From Cervus elaphus (lineage: Eukaryota; Chordata; Mammalia; Artiodactyla; Cervidae): 64,000 nucleotides of DNA. The notes under the pieces are model-generated. The model did not search any database, was not told the DNA's origin, and worked only from the letters and a program-made list of their open reading frames with translations. How positions within the stretch are numbered: the first letter of the stretch is position 1; every line of letters starts with the position of its first letter. The stretch covers positions 62,001-126,000 of the forward strand of contig NW_025316728.1 in the NCBI RefSeq assembly GCF_910594005.1, read 5' to 3'. Of this stretch, positions 1-13,334 are shown piece by piece. The translations under genes and the position numbers were made by a program.

Positions 1-3000
1 AAATACAAAAACGAGGAGAACACAAGGGGCGAAAATCAGAGGAGGATCAACAGTATGCCACTACGTGGAGTAAGAGAAGTGTGAAAAACCCGAGGCGAAG
101 AAACAGGGGAGAAGAATACGAGGAGCAAGAAAAAAAAAGCAAACTACAAAAACGAGGAGAACACAAGGGGCGAAAATCAGAGGAGGATCAACAGTATGCC
201 ACTACGTGGAGTAAGAGAAGTGTGAAAATGCTGATGCGAAGAAACAGGGGAGAAGAATACGAGGAGCAAGAAAAAAAAAGCAAAATACAAAAACGAGGAG
301 AACACAAGGGGCGAAAATCAGAGGAGGATCAACAGTATGCCACTACGTGGAGTAAGAGAAGTGTGAAAATGCTGATGCGAAGAAACAGGGGAGAAGAATA
401 CGAGGAGCAAGAAAAAAAAAGCAAAATACAAAAACGAGGAGAACACAAGGGGCGAAAATCAGAGGAGGATCAACAGTATGCCACTACGTGGAGTAAGAGA
501 AGTGTGAAAAACCCGAGGCGAAGAAACAGGGGAGAAGAATACGAGGAGCAAGAAAAAAAAAGCAAAATACAAAAACGAGGAGAACACAAGGGGCGAAAAT
601 CAGAGGAGGATCAACAGTATGCCACTACGTGGAGTAAGAGAAGTGTGAAAAACCCGAGGCGAAGAAACAGGGGAGAAGAATACGAGGAGCAAGAAAAAAA
701 AGCAAAATACAAAAACGAGGAGAACACAAGGGGCGAAAATGAGAGGAGGATCAACAGTATTCCACTACGTGGAGTAAGAGAAGTGTGAAAATGATGATGC
801 GAAGAAACAGGGGAGAAGAATACGAGGAGCAAGAAAAAAAAAGCAAAATACAAAAACGAGGAGAACACAAGGGGCGAAAATCAGAGGAGGATCAACAGTA
901 TGCCACTACGTGGAGTAAGAGAAGTGTGAAAAACCCGAGGCGAAGAAACAGGGGAGAAGAATACGAGGAGCAAGAAAAAAAAAGCAAAATACAAAAACGA
1001 GGAGAACACAAGGGGCGAAAATCAGAGGAGGATCAACAGTATGCCACTACGTGGAGTAAGAGAAGTGTGAAAAACCCGAGGCGAAGAAACAGGGGAGAAG
1101 AATACAAGGAGCAAGAAAAAAAAAGCAAAATACAAAAATGAGGAGAACACAAGGGGCGAAAATCAGAGGAGGATCAAAATCGTGGCACTACGTGGAGTAA
1201 GAGAAGTGTGAAAAACCCTAGGCGAAGAAACAGGGGAGAAGAATACGAGCAGCAAGAAAAAAAAAGCAAAATACAAAAACGAGGAGAACACAAGGGGCGA
1301 AAATCAGAGGAGGATCAACAGTATGCCACTACGTGGAGTAAGAGAAGTGTGAAAAACCCGAGGCGAAGAAACAGGGGAGAAGAATACGAGGAGCAAGAAA
1401 AAAAAAGCAAAATACAAAAACGAGGAGAACACAAGGGGCGAAAATCAGAGGAGGATCAACAGTATGCCACTACGTGGAGTAAGAGAAGTGTGAAAAACCC
1501 GAGGCGAAGAAACAGGGGAGAAGAATACGAGGAGCAAGAAAAAAAAAGCAAAATACAAAAACGAGGAGAACACAAGGGGCGAAAATCAGAGGAGGATCAA
1601 CAGTATGCCACTACGTGGAGTAAGAGAAGTGTGAAAAACCCGAGGCGAAGAAACAGGGGAGAAGAATACGAGGAGCAAGAAAAAAAAAGCAAAATACAAA
1701 AACGAGGAGAACATAAGGGGCGAAAATCAGAGGAGGATCAACAGTATGCCACTACGTGGAGTAAGAGAAGTGTGAAAAACCCGAGGCGAAGAAACAGGGG
1801 AGAAGAATACGAGGAGCAAGAAAAAAAAAGCAAAATACAAAAACGAGGAGAACACAAGGGGCGAAAATCAGAGGAGGATCAACAGTATGCCACTACGTGG
1901 AGTAAGAGAAGTGTGAAAAACGCGAGGCGAAGAAACAGGGGAGAAGAATACGAGGAGCAAGAAAAAAAAAGCAAAATACAAAAACGAGGAGAACACAAGG
2001 GGCAAAAATCAGAGGAGGATCAAAAGTGTGGCACTACGTGGAGTAAGAGAAGTGTGAAAAACCCGAGGCAAAGAAACAGGGGAGAAGAATACGAGGAGCA
2101 AGAAAAAAAAAGCAAAATACAAAAACGAGGAGAACACAAGGGGCGAAAATCAGAGGAGGATCAACAGTATGCCACTACGTGGAGTAAGAGAAGTGTGAAA
2201 AACCCGAGGTGAAGAAACAGGGGAGAAGAATACGAGGAGCAAGAAAAAAAAAGCAAAATACAAAAACGAGGAGAACACAAGGGGCGAAAATCAGAGGAGG
2301 ATCAACAGTATGCCACTACGTGGAGTAAGAGAAGTGTGAAAAACCCGAGGCGAAGAAACAGGGGAGAAGAATACGAGGAGCAAGAAAAAAAAAGCAAAAT
2401 ACAAAAACGAGGAGAACACAAGGGGCGAAAATCAGAGGAGGATCAACAGTATGCCACTACGTGGAGTAAGAGAAGTGTGAAAAACCCGAGGCGAAGAAAC
2501 AGGGGAGAAGAATACGAGGAGCAAGAAAAAAAAAGCAAAATACAAAAACGAGGAGAACACAAGGGGCGAAAATCAGAGGAGGATCAACAGTATGCCACTA
2601 CGTGGAGTAAGAGAAGTGTGAAAAACCCGAGGCGAAGAAACAGGGGAGAAGAATACGAGGAGCAAGAAAAAAAAAGCAAAATACAAAAACGAGGAGAACA
2701 CAAGGGGCGAAAATCAGAGGAGGATCAACAGTATGCCACTACGTGGAGTAAGAGAAGTGTGAAAATGCTGATGCGAAGAAACAGGGGAGAAGAATACGAG
2801 GAGCAAGAAAAAAAAAGCAAAATACAAAAACGAGGAGAACACAAGGGGCGAAAATCAGAGGAGGATCAACAGTATGCCACTACGAGGAGCAAGAGAAGTG
2901 TGAAAAACCCGAGGCGAAGAAACAGGGGAGAAGAATACGAGGAGCAAGAAAAAAAAAGCAAAATACAAAAACGAGGAGAACACAAGGGGCGAAAATCAGA

Positions 3001-3604
3001 GGAGGATCAACAGTATGCCACTACGTGGAGTAAGAGAAGTGTGAAAAACCCGAGGCGAAGAAACAGGGGAGAAGAATACGAGGAGCAAGAAAAAAAAAGC
3101 AAAATACAAAAACGAGGAGAACACAAGGGGCGAAAATCAGAGGAGGATCAACAGTATGCCACTACGTGGAGTAAGAGAAGTGTGAAAATGCTGATGCGAA
3201 GAAACAGGGGAGAAGAATACGAGGAGCAAGAAAAAAAAAGCAAAATACAAAAACGAGGAGAACACAAGGGGCGAAAATCAGAGGAGGATCAACAGTATGC
3301 CACTACGTGGAGTAAGAGAAGTGTGAAAAACCCGAGGCGAAGAAACAGGGGAGAAGAATACGAGGAGCAAGAAAAAAAAAGCAAAATACAAAAACGAGGA
3401 GAACACAAGGGGCGAAAATCAGAGGAGGATCAACAGTATGCCACTACGTGGAGTAAGAGAAGTGTGAAAAACCCGAGGCGAAGAAACAGGGGAGAACAAT
3501 ACGAGGAGCAAGAAAAAAAAAGCAAAATACAAAAATGAGGAGAACACAAGGGGCGAAAATCAGAGGAGGATCAAAAGCGTGGCAATACGTGGAGTAAGAG
3601 AAGT

Positions 3605-6600
3605 GTGAAAAAGCCGAGGCGAAGAAACAGGGGAGAAGAATACGAGCAGCAAGAAAAAAAAAGCAAAATACAAAAACGAGGAGAACACAAGGGGCGAAAA
3701 TCAGAGGAGGATCAACAGTATGCCACTACGTGGAGTAAGAGAAGTGTGAAAAACCCGAGGCGAAGAAACAGGGGAGAAGAATACGAGGAGCAAGAAAAAA
3801 AAAGCAAAATACAAAAACGAGGAGAACACAAGGGGCGAAAATCAGAGGAGGATCAACAGTATGCCACTACGTGGAGTAAGAGAAGTGAGAAAAACCTGAG
3901 GCGAAGAAACAGGGGAGAAGAATACGAGGAGCAAGAAAAAAAAAGCAAAATACAAAAACGAGGAGAACACAAGGGGCGAAAATCAGAGGAGGATCCAAAG
4001 TGTGGCACTACGTGGAGTAAGAGAAGTGTGAAAAACCCGAGGCGAAGAAACAGGGGAGAAGAATACGAGGAGCAAGAAAAAAAAAGCAAAATACAAAAAC
4101 GAGGAGAACACAAGGGGCGAAAATCAGAGGAGGATCAACAGTATGCCACTACGTGGAGTAAGAGAAGTGTGAAAAACCCGAGGCGAAGAAACAGGGGAGA
4201 AGAATACGAGGAGCAAGAAAAAAAAAGCAAAATACAAAAACGAGGAGAACACAAGGGGCGAAAATCAGAGGAGGATCAAAAGTGTGGCACTACGTGGAGT
4301 AAGAGAAGTGTGAAAAACCCGAGGCGAAGAAACAGGGGAGAAGAATACGAGGAGCAAGAAAAAAAAAGCAAAATACAAAAACGAGGAGAACACAAGGGGC
4401 GAAAATCAGAGGAGGATCAACAGTATGCCACTACGTGGAGTAAGAGAAGTGAGAAAAACCTGAGGCGAAGAAACAGGGGAGAAGAATACGAGGAGCAAGA
4501 AAAAAAAAGCAAAATACAAAAACGAGGAGAACACAAGGGGCGAAAATCAGAGGAGGATCCAAAGTGTGGCACTACGTGGAGTAAGAGAAGTGTGAAAAAC
4601 CCGAGGCGAAGAAACAGGGGAGAAGAATACGAGGAGCAAGAAAAAAAAAGCAAAATACAAAAACGAGGAGAACACAAGGGGCGAAAATCAGAGGAGGATC
4701 AACAGTATGCCACTACGTGGAGTAAGAGAAGTGTGAAAAACCCGAGGCGAAGAAACAGGGGAGAAGAATACGAGGAGCAAGGAAAAAAAAAGCAAAATAC
4801 AAAAACGAGGAGAACACAAGGGGCGAAAATCAGAGGAGGATCAACAGTATGCCCCTACGTGGAGTAAGAGAAGTGTGAAAATGCTGATGCGAAGAAACAG
4901 GGGAGAAGAATACGAGGAGCAAGAAAAAAAAAGCAAAATACAAAAACGAGGAGAACACAAGGGGCGAAAATCAGAGGAGGATCAACAGTATGCCACTACG
5001 TGGAGTAAGAGAAGTGTGAAAAACGCGAGGCGAAGAAACAGGGGAGAAGAATACGAGGAGCAAGAAAAAAAAAGCAAAATACAAAAACGAGGAGAACACA
5101 AGGGGCGAAAACCAGAGGAGGATCAAAAGTGTGCCACTACGTGGAGTAAGAGAAGTGTGAAAAACCCGAGGCGAAGAAACAGGGGAGAAGAATACGAGGA
5201 GCAAGAAAAAAAAAGCAAAATACAAAAACGAGGAGAACACAAGGGGCGAAAATCAGAGGAGGATCAACAGTATGCCACTACGTGGAGTAAGAGAAGTGTG
5301 AAAAACCCGAGGCGAAGAAACAGGAGAGAAGAATACGAGGAGCAAGAAAAAAAAAGCAAAATACAAAAACGAGGAGAACACAAGGGGCGAAAATCAGAGG
5401 AGGATCAACAGTATGCCACTACGAGGAGCAAGAGAAGTGTGAAAAACCCGAGGCGAAGAAACAGGGGAGAAGAATTCGAGGAGCAAGAAAAAAAAAGCAA
5501 AATACAAAAACGAGGAGAACACAAGGGGCGAAAATCAGAGGAGGATCCAAAGTGTGGCACTACGTGGAGTAAGAGAAGTGTGAAAAACCCGAGGCGAAGA
5601 AACAGGGGAGAAGAATACGAGGAGCAAGAAAAAAAAAGCAAAATACAAAAACGAGGAGAACACAAGGGGCGAAAATCAGAGGAGGATCAACAGTATGCCA
5701 CTACGTGGAGTAAGAGAAGTGTGAAAAACCCGAGGCGAAGAAACAGGGGAGAAGAATACGAGGAGCAAGAAAAAAAAAGCAAAATACAAAAACGAGGAGA
5801 ACACAAGGGGCGAAAATCAGAGGAGGATCAACAGTATGCCACTACGTGGAGTAAGAGAAGTGTGAAAAACCCGAGGCGAAGAAACAGGGGGGAAGAATAC
5901 GAGGAGCAAGAAAAAAAAAGCAAAATACAAAAATGAGGAGAACACAAGGGGCGAAAATCAGAGGAGGATCAAAAGCATGGCACTACGTGGAGTGAGAGAA
6001 GTGTGAAAAAGCCGAGGCGAAGAAACAGGGGAGAAGAATACGAGCAGGAAGAAAAAAAAAGCAAAATACAAAAACGAGGAGAACACAAGGGGCGAAAATC
6101 AGAGGAGGATCAACAGTATGCCACTACGTGGAGTAAGAGAAGTGTGAAAAACCCGAGGCGAAGAAACAGGGGAGAAGAATACGAGGAGCAAGAAAAAAAA
6201 AGCAAAATACAAAAACGAGGAGAACACAAGGGGCGAAAATCAGAGGAGGATCAACAGTATGCCACTACGTGGAGTAAGAGAAGTGAGAAAAACCTGAGGC
6301 GAAGAAACAGGGGAGAAGAATACGAGGAGCAAGAAAAAAAAAGCAAAATACAAAAACGAGGAGAACACAAGGGGCGAAAATCAGAGGAGGATCCAAAGTG
6401 TGGCACTACGTGGAGTAAGAGAAGTGTGAAAAACCCGAGGCGAAGAAACAGGGGAGAAGAATACGAGGAGCAAGAAAAAAAAAGCAAAATACAAAAACGA
6501 GGAGAACACAAGGGGCGAAAATCAGAGGAGGATCAACAGTATGCCACTACGTGGAGTAAGAGAAGTGTGAAAAACCCGAGGCGAAGAAACAGGGGAGAAG

Positions 6601-8117
6601 AATACGAGGAGCAAGAAAAAAAAAGCAAAATACAAAAACGAGGAGAACACAAGGGGCGAAAATCAGAGGAGGATCAACAGTATGCCACTACGAGGAGCAA
6701 GAGAAGTGTGAAAAACCCGAGGCGAAGAAACAGGGGAGAAGAATACGAGGAGCAAGAAAAAAAAAGCAAAATACAAAAACGAGGAGAACACAAGGGGCGA
6801 AAATCAGAGGAGGATCAACAGTATGCCACTACGTGGAGTAAGAGAAGTGTGAAAATGCTGATGCGAAGAAACAGGGGAGAAGAATACGAGGAGCAAGAAA
6901 AAAAAAGCAAAATACATAAACGAGGAGAACACAAGGGGCGAAAATCAGAGGAGGATCAACAGTATGCCACTACGTGGAGTAAGAGAAGTGTGAAAAACTC
7001 GAGGCGAACAAACAGGGGAGAAGAATACGAGGAGCAAGAAAAAAAAAGCAAAATACAAAAACGAGCAGAACACAAGGGGCGAAAATCAGAGGAGGATCAG
7101 CAGTATGCCACTACGTGGAGTAAGAGAAGTGTGAAAAACTCGAGGCGAACAAACAGGGGAGAAGAATACGAGGAGCAAGAAAAAAAAAGCAAAATACAAA
7201 AACGAGGAGAACACAAGGGGCGAAAATCAGAGGAGGATCAACAGTATGCCACTACGTGGAGTAAGAGAAGTGTGAAAAACCCGAGGCGAAGAAACAGGGG
7301 CGAAGAATACGAGGAGCAAGAAAAAAAAAGCAAAATACAAAAACGAGGAGAACACAAGGGGCGAAAATCAGAGGAGGATCAACAGTATGCCACTACGTGG
7401 AGTAAGAGAAGTGTGAAAAACCCGAGGCGAAGAAACAGGGGAGAAGAATATGCGGAGCAAGAAAAAAAAAGCAAAATACAAAAACGAGGAGAACACAAGG
7501 GGCGAAAATCAGAGGAGGATCAACAGTATGCCACTACGTGGAGTAAGAGAAGTGTGAAAAACGCGAGGCGAAGAAACAGGGGAGAAGAATACGAGGAGCA
7601 AGAAAAAAAAAGCAAAATACAAAAACGAGGAGAACACAAGGGGCGAAAATCAGAGGAGGATCAAAAGTGTGGCACTACGTGGAGTAAGAGAAGTGTGAAA
7701 AACCCGAGGCGAAGAAACAGGGGAGAAGAATACGAGGAGCAAGAAAAAAAAAGCAAAATACAAAAACGAGGAGAACACAAGGGGCGAAAATCAGAGGAGG
7801 ATCAACAGTGTGGCACTACGTGGAGTAAGAGAAGTGTGAAAAACCTGAGGCGAAGAAACAGGGGAGAAGAATACGAGGAGCAAGAAAAAAAAAGCAAAAT
7901 ACAAAAACGAGGAGCACACAAGGGGCGAAAATCAGAGGAGGAAGAAAAGTGTGGCAATACGTGGAGTAAGAGAAGTGTGAAAAACCCGAGGCGAAGAAAC
8001 AGGGGAGAAGAATACGAGGAGCAAGAAAAAAAAAGCAAAATACAAAAACGAGGAGAACACAAGGGGCGAAAATCAGAGGAGGATCAAAAGCGTGGCACTA
8101 CGTGGAGTAAGAGAAGT
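3605..8117 (+). repeat. Higher-order block, copy A (32 units, about 4.51 kb)
   Basis: The order of variant units in 3605-8117 is repeated in 8118-12770. Markers are the AAAAAGCCGAGG unit with GAGCAGCAAG (3605, 8118), the GAGAAAAACCTGAGG unit, the AAAATGCTGATGCG unit (4875 against 9387), an AACTCGAGGCGAACAAAC pair and the GGAGCACACAAGG unit. Offsets are exactly 4512 bases (4875 to 9387, 6003 to 10515), which is 32 x 141. One extra A in the A-tract near 4780 makes this copy 4513 bp. Confidence 0.85.
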
Positions 8118-11100
8118 GTGAAAAAGCCGAGGCGAAGAAACAGGGGAGAAGAATACGAGCAGCAAGAAAAAAAAAGCAAAATACAAAAACGAGGAGAACA
8201 CAAGGGGCGAAAATCAGAGGAGGATCAACAGTATGCCACTACGTGGAGTAAGAGAAGTGTGAAAAACCCGAGGTGAAGAAACAGGGGAGAAGAATACGAG
8301 GAGCAAGAAAAAAAAAGCAAAATACAAAAACGAGGAGAACACAAGGGGCGAAAATCAGAGGAGGATCAACAGTATGCCACTACGTGGAGTAAGAGAAGTG
8401 AGAAAAACCTGAGGCGAAGAAACAGGGGAGAAGAATACGAGGAGCAAGAAAAAAAAAGCAAAATACAAAAACGAGGAGAACACAAGGGGCGAAAATCAGA
8501 GGAGGATCCAAAGTGTGGCACTACGTGGAGTAAGAGAAGTGTGAAAAAGCCGAGGCGAAGAAACAGGGGAGAAGAATACGAGGAGCAAGAAAAAAAAAGC
8601 AAAATACAAAAACGAGGAGAACACAAGGGGCGAAAATCAGAGGAGGATCAACAGTATGCCACTACGTGGAGTAAGAGAAGTGTGAAAAACCCGAGGCGAA
8701 GAAACAGGGGAGAAGAATACGAGGAGCAAGAAAAAAAAAGCAAAATACAAAAACGAGGAGAACACAAGGGGCGAAAATCAGAGGAGGATCAAAAGTGTGG
8801 CACTACGTGGAGTAAGAGAAGTGTGAAAAACCCGAGGCGAAGAAACAGGGGAGAAGAATACGAGGAGCAAGAAAAAAAAAGCAAAATACAAAAACGAGGA
8901 GAACACAAGGGGCGAAAATCAGAGGAGGATCAACAGTATGCCACTACGTGGAGTAAGAGAAGTGAGAAAAACCTGAGGCGAAGAAACAGGGGAGAAGAAT
9001 ACGAGGAGCAAGAAAAAAAAAGCAAAATACAAAAACGAGGAGAACACAAGGCGCGAAAATCAGAGGAGGATCCAAAGTGTGGCACTACGTGGAGTAAGAG
9101 AAGTGTGAAAAACCCGAGGCGAAGAAACAGGGGAGAAGAATACGAGGAGCAAGAAAAAAAAAGCAAAATACAAAAACGAGGAGAACACAAGGGGCGAAAA
9201 TCAGAGGAGGATCAACAGTATGCCACTACGTGGAGTAAGAGAAGTGTGAAAAACCCGAGGCGAAGAAACAGGGGAGAAGAATACGAGGAGCAAGAAAAAA
9301 AAAGCAAAATACAAAAACGAGGAGAACACAAGGGGCGAAAATCAGAGGAGGATCAACAGTATGCCCCTACGTGGAGTAAGAGAAGTGTGAAAATGCTGAT
9401 GCGAAGAAACAGGGGAGAAGAATACGAGGAGCAAGAAAAAAAAAGCAAAATACAAAAACGAGGAGAACACAAGGGGCGAAAATCAGAGGAGGATCACCAG
9501 TATGCCACTACGTGGAGTAAGAGAAGTGTGAAAAATCCGAGGCGAAGAAACAGGGGAGAAGAATACGAGGAGCAAGAAAAAAAAAGCAAAATACAAAAAC
9601 GAGGAGAACACAAGGGGCGAAAACCAGAGGAGGATCAAAAGTGTGCCACTACGTGGAGTAAGAGAAGTGTGAAAAACCCGAGGCGAAGAAACAGGGGAGA
9701 AGAATACGAGGAGCAAGAAAAAAAAAGCAAAATACAAAAACGAGGAGAACACAAGGGGCGAAAATCAGAGGAGGATCAACAGTAGGCCACTACGTGGAGT
9801 AAGAGAAGTGTGAAAAACCCGAGGCGAAGAAACAGGAGAGAAGAATACGAGGAGCAAGAAAAAAAAAGCAAAATACAAAAACGAGGAGAACACAAGGGGC
9901 GAAAATCAGAGGAGGATCAACAGTATGCCACTACGAGGAGCAAGAGAAGTGTGAAAAACCCGAGGCGAAGAAACAGGGGAGAAGAATACGAGGAGCAAGA
10001 AAAAAAAAGCAAAATACAAAAACGAGGAGAACACAAGGGGCGAAAATCAGAGGAGGATCCAAAGTGTGGCACTACGTGGAGTAAGAGAAGTGTGAAAAAC
10101 CCGAGGCGAAGAAACAGGGGAGAAGAATACGAGGAGCAAGAAAAAAAAAGCAAAATACAAAAACGAGGAGAACACAAGGGGCGAAAATCAGAGGAGGATC
10201 AACAGTATGCCACTACGTGGAGTAAGAGAAGTGTGAAAAACCCGAGGCGAAGAAACAGGGGAGAAGAATACGAGGAGCAAGAAAAAAAAAGCAAAATACA
10301 AAAACGAGGAGAACACAAGGGGCGAAAATCAGAGGAGGATCAACAGTATGCCACTACGTGGAGTAAGAGAAGTGTGAAAAACCCGAGGCGAAGAAACAGG
10401 GGAGAAGAATACGAGGAGCAAGAAAAAAAAAGCAAAATACAAAAATGAGGAGAACACAAGGGGCGAAAATCAGAGGAGGATCAAAAGCATGGCACTACGT
10501 GGAGTGAGAGAAGTGTGAAAAAGCCGAGGCGAAGAAACAGGGGAGAAGAATACGAGCAGCAAGAAAAAAAAAGCAAAATACAAAAACGAGGAGAACACAA
10601 GGGGCGAAAATCAGAGGAGGATCAACAGTATGCCACTACGTGGAGTAAGAGAAGTGTGAAAAAGCCGAGGCGAAGAAACAGGGGAGAAGAATACGAGGAG
10701 CAAGAAAAAAAAAGCAAAATACAAAAACGAGGAGAACACAAGGGGCGAAAATCAGAGGAGGATCAACAGTATGCCACTACGTGGAGTAAGAGAAGTGAGA
10801 AAAACCTGAGGCGAAGAAACAGGGGAGAAGAATACGAGGAGCAAGAAAAAAAAAGCAAAATACAAAAACGAGGAGAACACAAGGGGCGAAAATCAGAGGA
10901 GGATCCAAAGTGTGGCACTACGTGGAGTAAGAGAAGTGTGAAAAACCCGAGGCGAAGAAACAGGGGAGAAGAATACGAGGAGCAAGAAAAAAAAAGCAAA
11001 ATACAAAAACGAGGAGAACACAAGGGGCGAAAATCAGAGGAGGATCAACAGTATGCCACTACGTGGAGTAAGAGAAGTGTGAAAAACCCGAGGCGAAGAA

Positions 11101-12770
11101 ACAGGGGAGAAGAATACGAGGAGCAAGAAAAAAAAAGCAAAATACAAAAACGAGGAGAACACAAGGGGCGAAAATCAGAGGAGGATCAACAGTATGCCAC
11201 TACGAGGAGCAAGAGAAGTGTGAAAAACCCGAGGCGAAGAAACAGGGGAGAAGAATACGAGGAGCAAGAAAAAAAAAGCAAAATACAAAAACGAGGAGAA
11301 CACAAGGGGCGAAAATCAGAGGAGGATCAACAGTATGCCACTACGTGGAGTAAGAGAAGTGTGAAAATGCTGATGCGAAGAAACAGGGGAGAAGAATACG
11401 AGGAGCAAGAAAAAAAAAGCAAAATACAAAAACGAGGAGAACACAAGGGGCGAAAATCAGAGGAGGATCAACAGTATGCCACTACGTGGAGTAAGAGAAG
11501 TGTGAAAAACTCGAGGCGAACAAACAGGGGAGAAGAATACGAGGAGCAAGAAAAAAAAAGCAAAATACAAAAACGAGGAGAACACAAGGGGCGAAAATCA
11601 GAGGAGGATCAACAGTATGCCACTACGTGGAGTAAGAGAAGTGTGAAAAACTCGAGGCGAAGAAACAGGGGAGAAGAATACGAGGAGCAAGAAAAAAAAA
11701 GCAAAATACAAAAACGAGGAGAACACAAGGGGCGAAAATCAGAGGAGGATCAACAGTATGCCACTACGTGGAGTAAGAGAAGTGTGAAAAACCCGAGGCG
11801 AAGAAACAGGGGCGAAGAATACGAGGAGCAAGAAAAAAAAAGCAAAATACAAAAACGAGGAGAACACAAGGGGCGAAAATCAGAGGAGGATCAACAGTAT
11901 GCCACTACGTGGAGTAAGAGAAGTGTGAAAAACCCGAGGCGAAGAAACAGGGGAGAAGAATATGAGGAGCAAGAAAAAAAAAGCAAAATACAAAAACGAG
12001 GAGAACACAAGGGGCGAAAATCAGAGGAGGATCAACAGTATGTCACTACGTGGAGTAAGAGAAGTGTGAAAAACGCGAGGCGAAGAAACAGGGGAGAAGA
12101 ATACGAGGAGCAAGAAAAAAAAAGCAAAATACAAAAACGAGGAGAACACAAGGGGCGAAAATCAGAGGAGGATCAACAGTATGCCACTACGTGGAGTAAG
12201 AGAAGTGTGAAAAACCCGAGGCGAAGAAACAGGGGAGAAGAATACGAGGAGCAAGAAAAAAAAAGCAAAATACAAAAACGAGGAGAACACAAGGGGCGAA
12301 AATCAGAGGAGGATCAAAAGTGTGGCACTACGTGGAGTAAGAGAAGTGTGAAAAACCCGAGGCGAAGAAACAGGGGAGAAGAATACGAGGAGCAAGAAAA
12401 AAAAAGCAAAATACAAAAACGAGGAGAACACAAGGGGCGAAAATCAGAGGAGGATCAACAGTGTGGCACTACGTGGAGTAAGAGAAGTGTGAAAAACCTG
12501 AGGCGAAGAAACAGGGGAGAAGAATACGAGGAGCAAGAAAAAAAAAGCAAAATACAAAAACGAGGAGCACACAAGGGGCGAAAATCAGAGGAGGAACAAA
12601 AGTGTGGCAATACGTGGAGTAAGAGAAGTGTGAAAAACCCGAGGCGAAGAAACAGGGGAGAAGAATACGAGGAGCAAGAAAAAAAAAGCAAAATACAAAA
12701 ACGAGGAGAACACAAGGGGCGAAAATCAGAGGAGGATCAACAGTATGCCACTACGTGGAGTAAGAGAAGT
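8118..12770 (+). repeat. Higher-order block, copy B (33 units)
   Basis: Matches copy A unit by unit, but with one extra 141-bp unit after the AACGCGAGG marker unit near 12069, so 33 units against 32. It carries its own private changes, such as CGAGGTGAAG (stop in the open frame) at about 8269 and CAAGGCGCG near 9048. This is the pattern expected from a large unequal exchange followed by small ones. Confidence 0.8.
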
Positions 12771-13334
12771 GTGAAAAACCCGAGGCGAAGAAACAGGGGA
12801 GAAGAATACGAGGAGCAAGAAAAAAAAAGCAAAATACAAAAACGAGGAGAACACAAGGGGCGAAAATCAGAGGAGGATCAACAGTATGCCACTACGTGGA
12901 GTAAGAGAAGTGTGAAAAACCCGAGGCGAAGAAACAGGGGAGAAGAATACGAGGAGCAAGAAAAAAAAAGCAAAATACAAAAATGAGGAGAACACAAGGG
13001 GCGAAAATCAGAGGAGGATCAAAAGCATGGCACTACGTGGAGTAAGAGAAGTGTGAAAAAGCCGAGGCGAAGAAACAGGGGAGAAGAATACGAGCAGCAA
13101 GAAAAAAAAAGCAAAATACAAAAACGAGGAGAACACAAGGGGCGAAAATCAGAGGAGGATCAACAGTATGCCACTACGTGGAGTAAGAGAAGTGTGAAAA
13201 ACTCGAGGCGAACAAACAGGGGAGAAGAATACGAGGAGCAAGAAAAAAAAAGCAAAATACAAAAACGAGGAGAACACAAGGGGCGAAAATCAGAGGAGGA
13301 TCAACAGTATGCCACTACGTGGAGTAAGAGAAGT

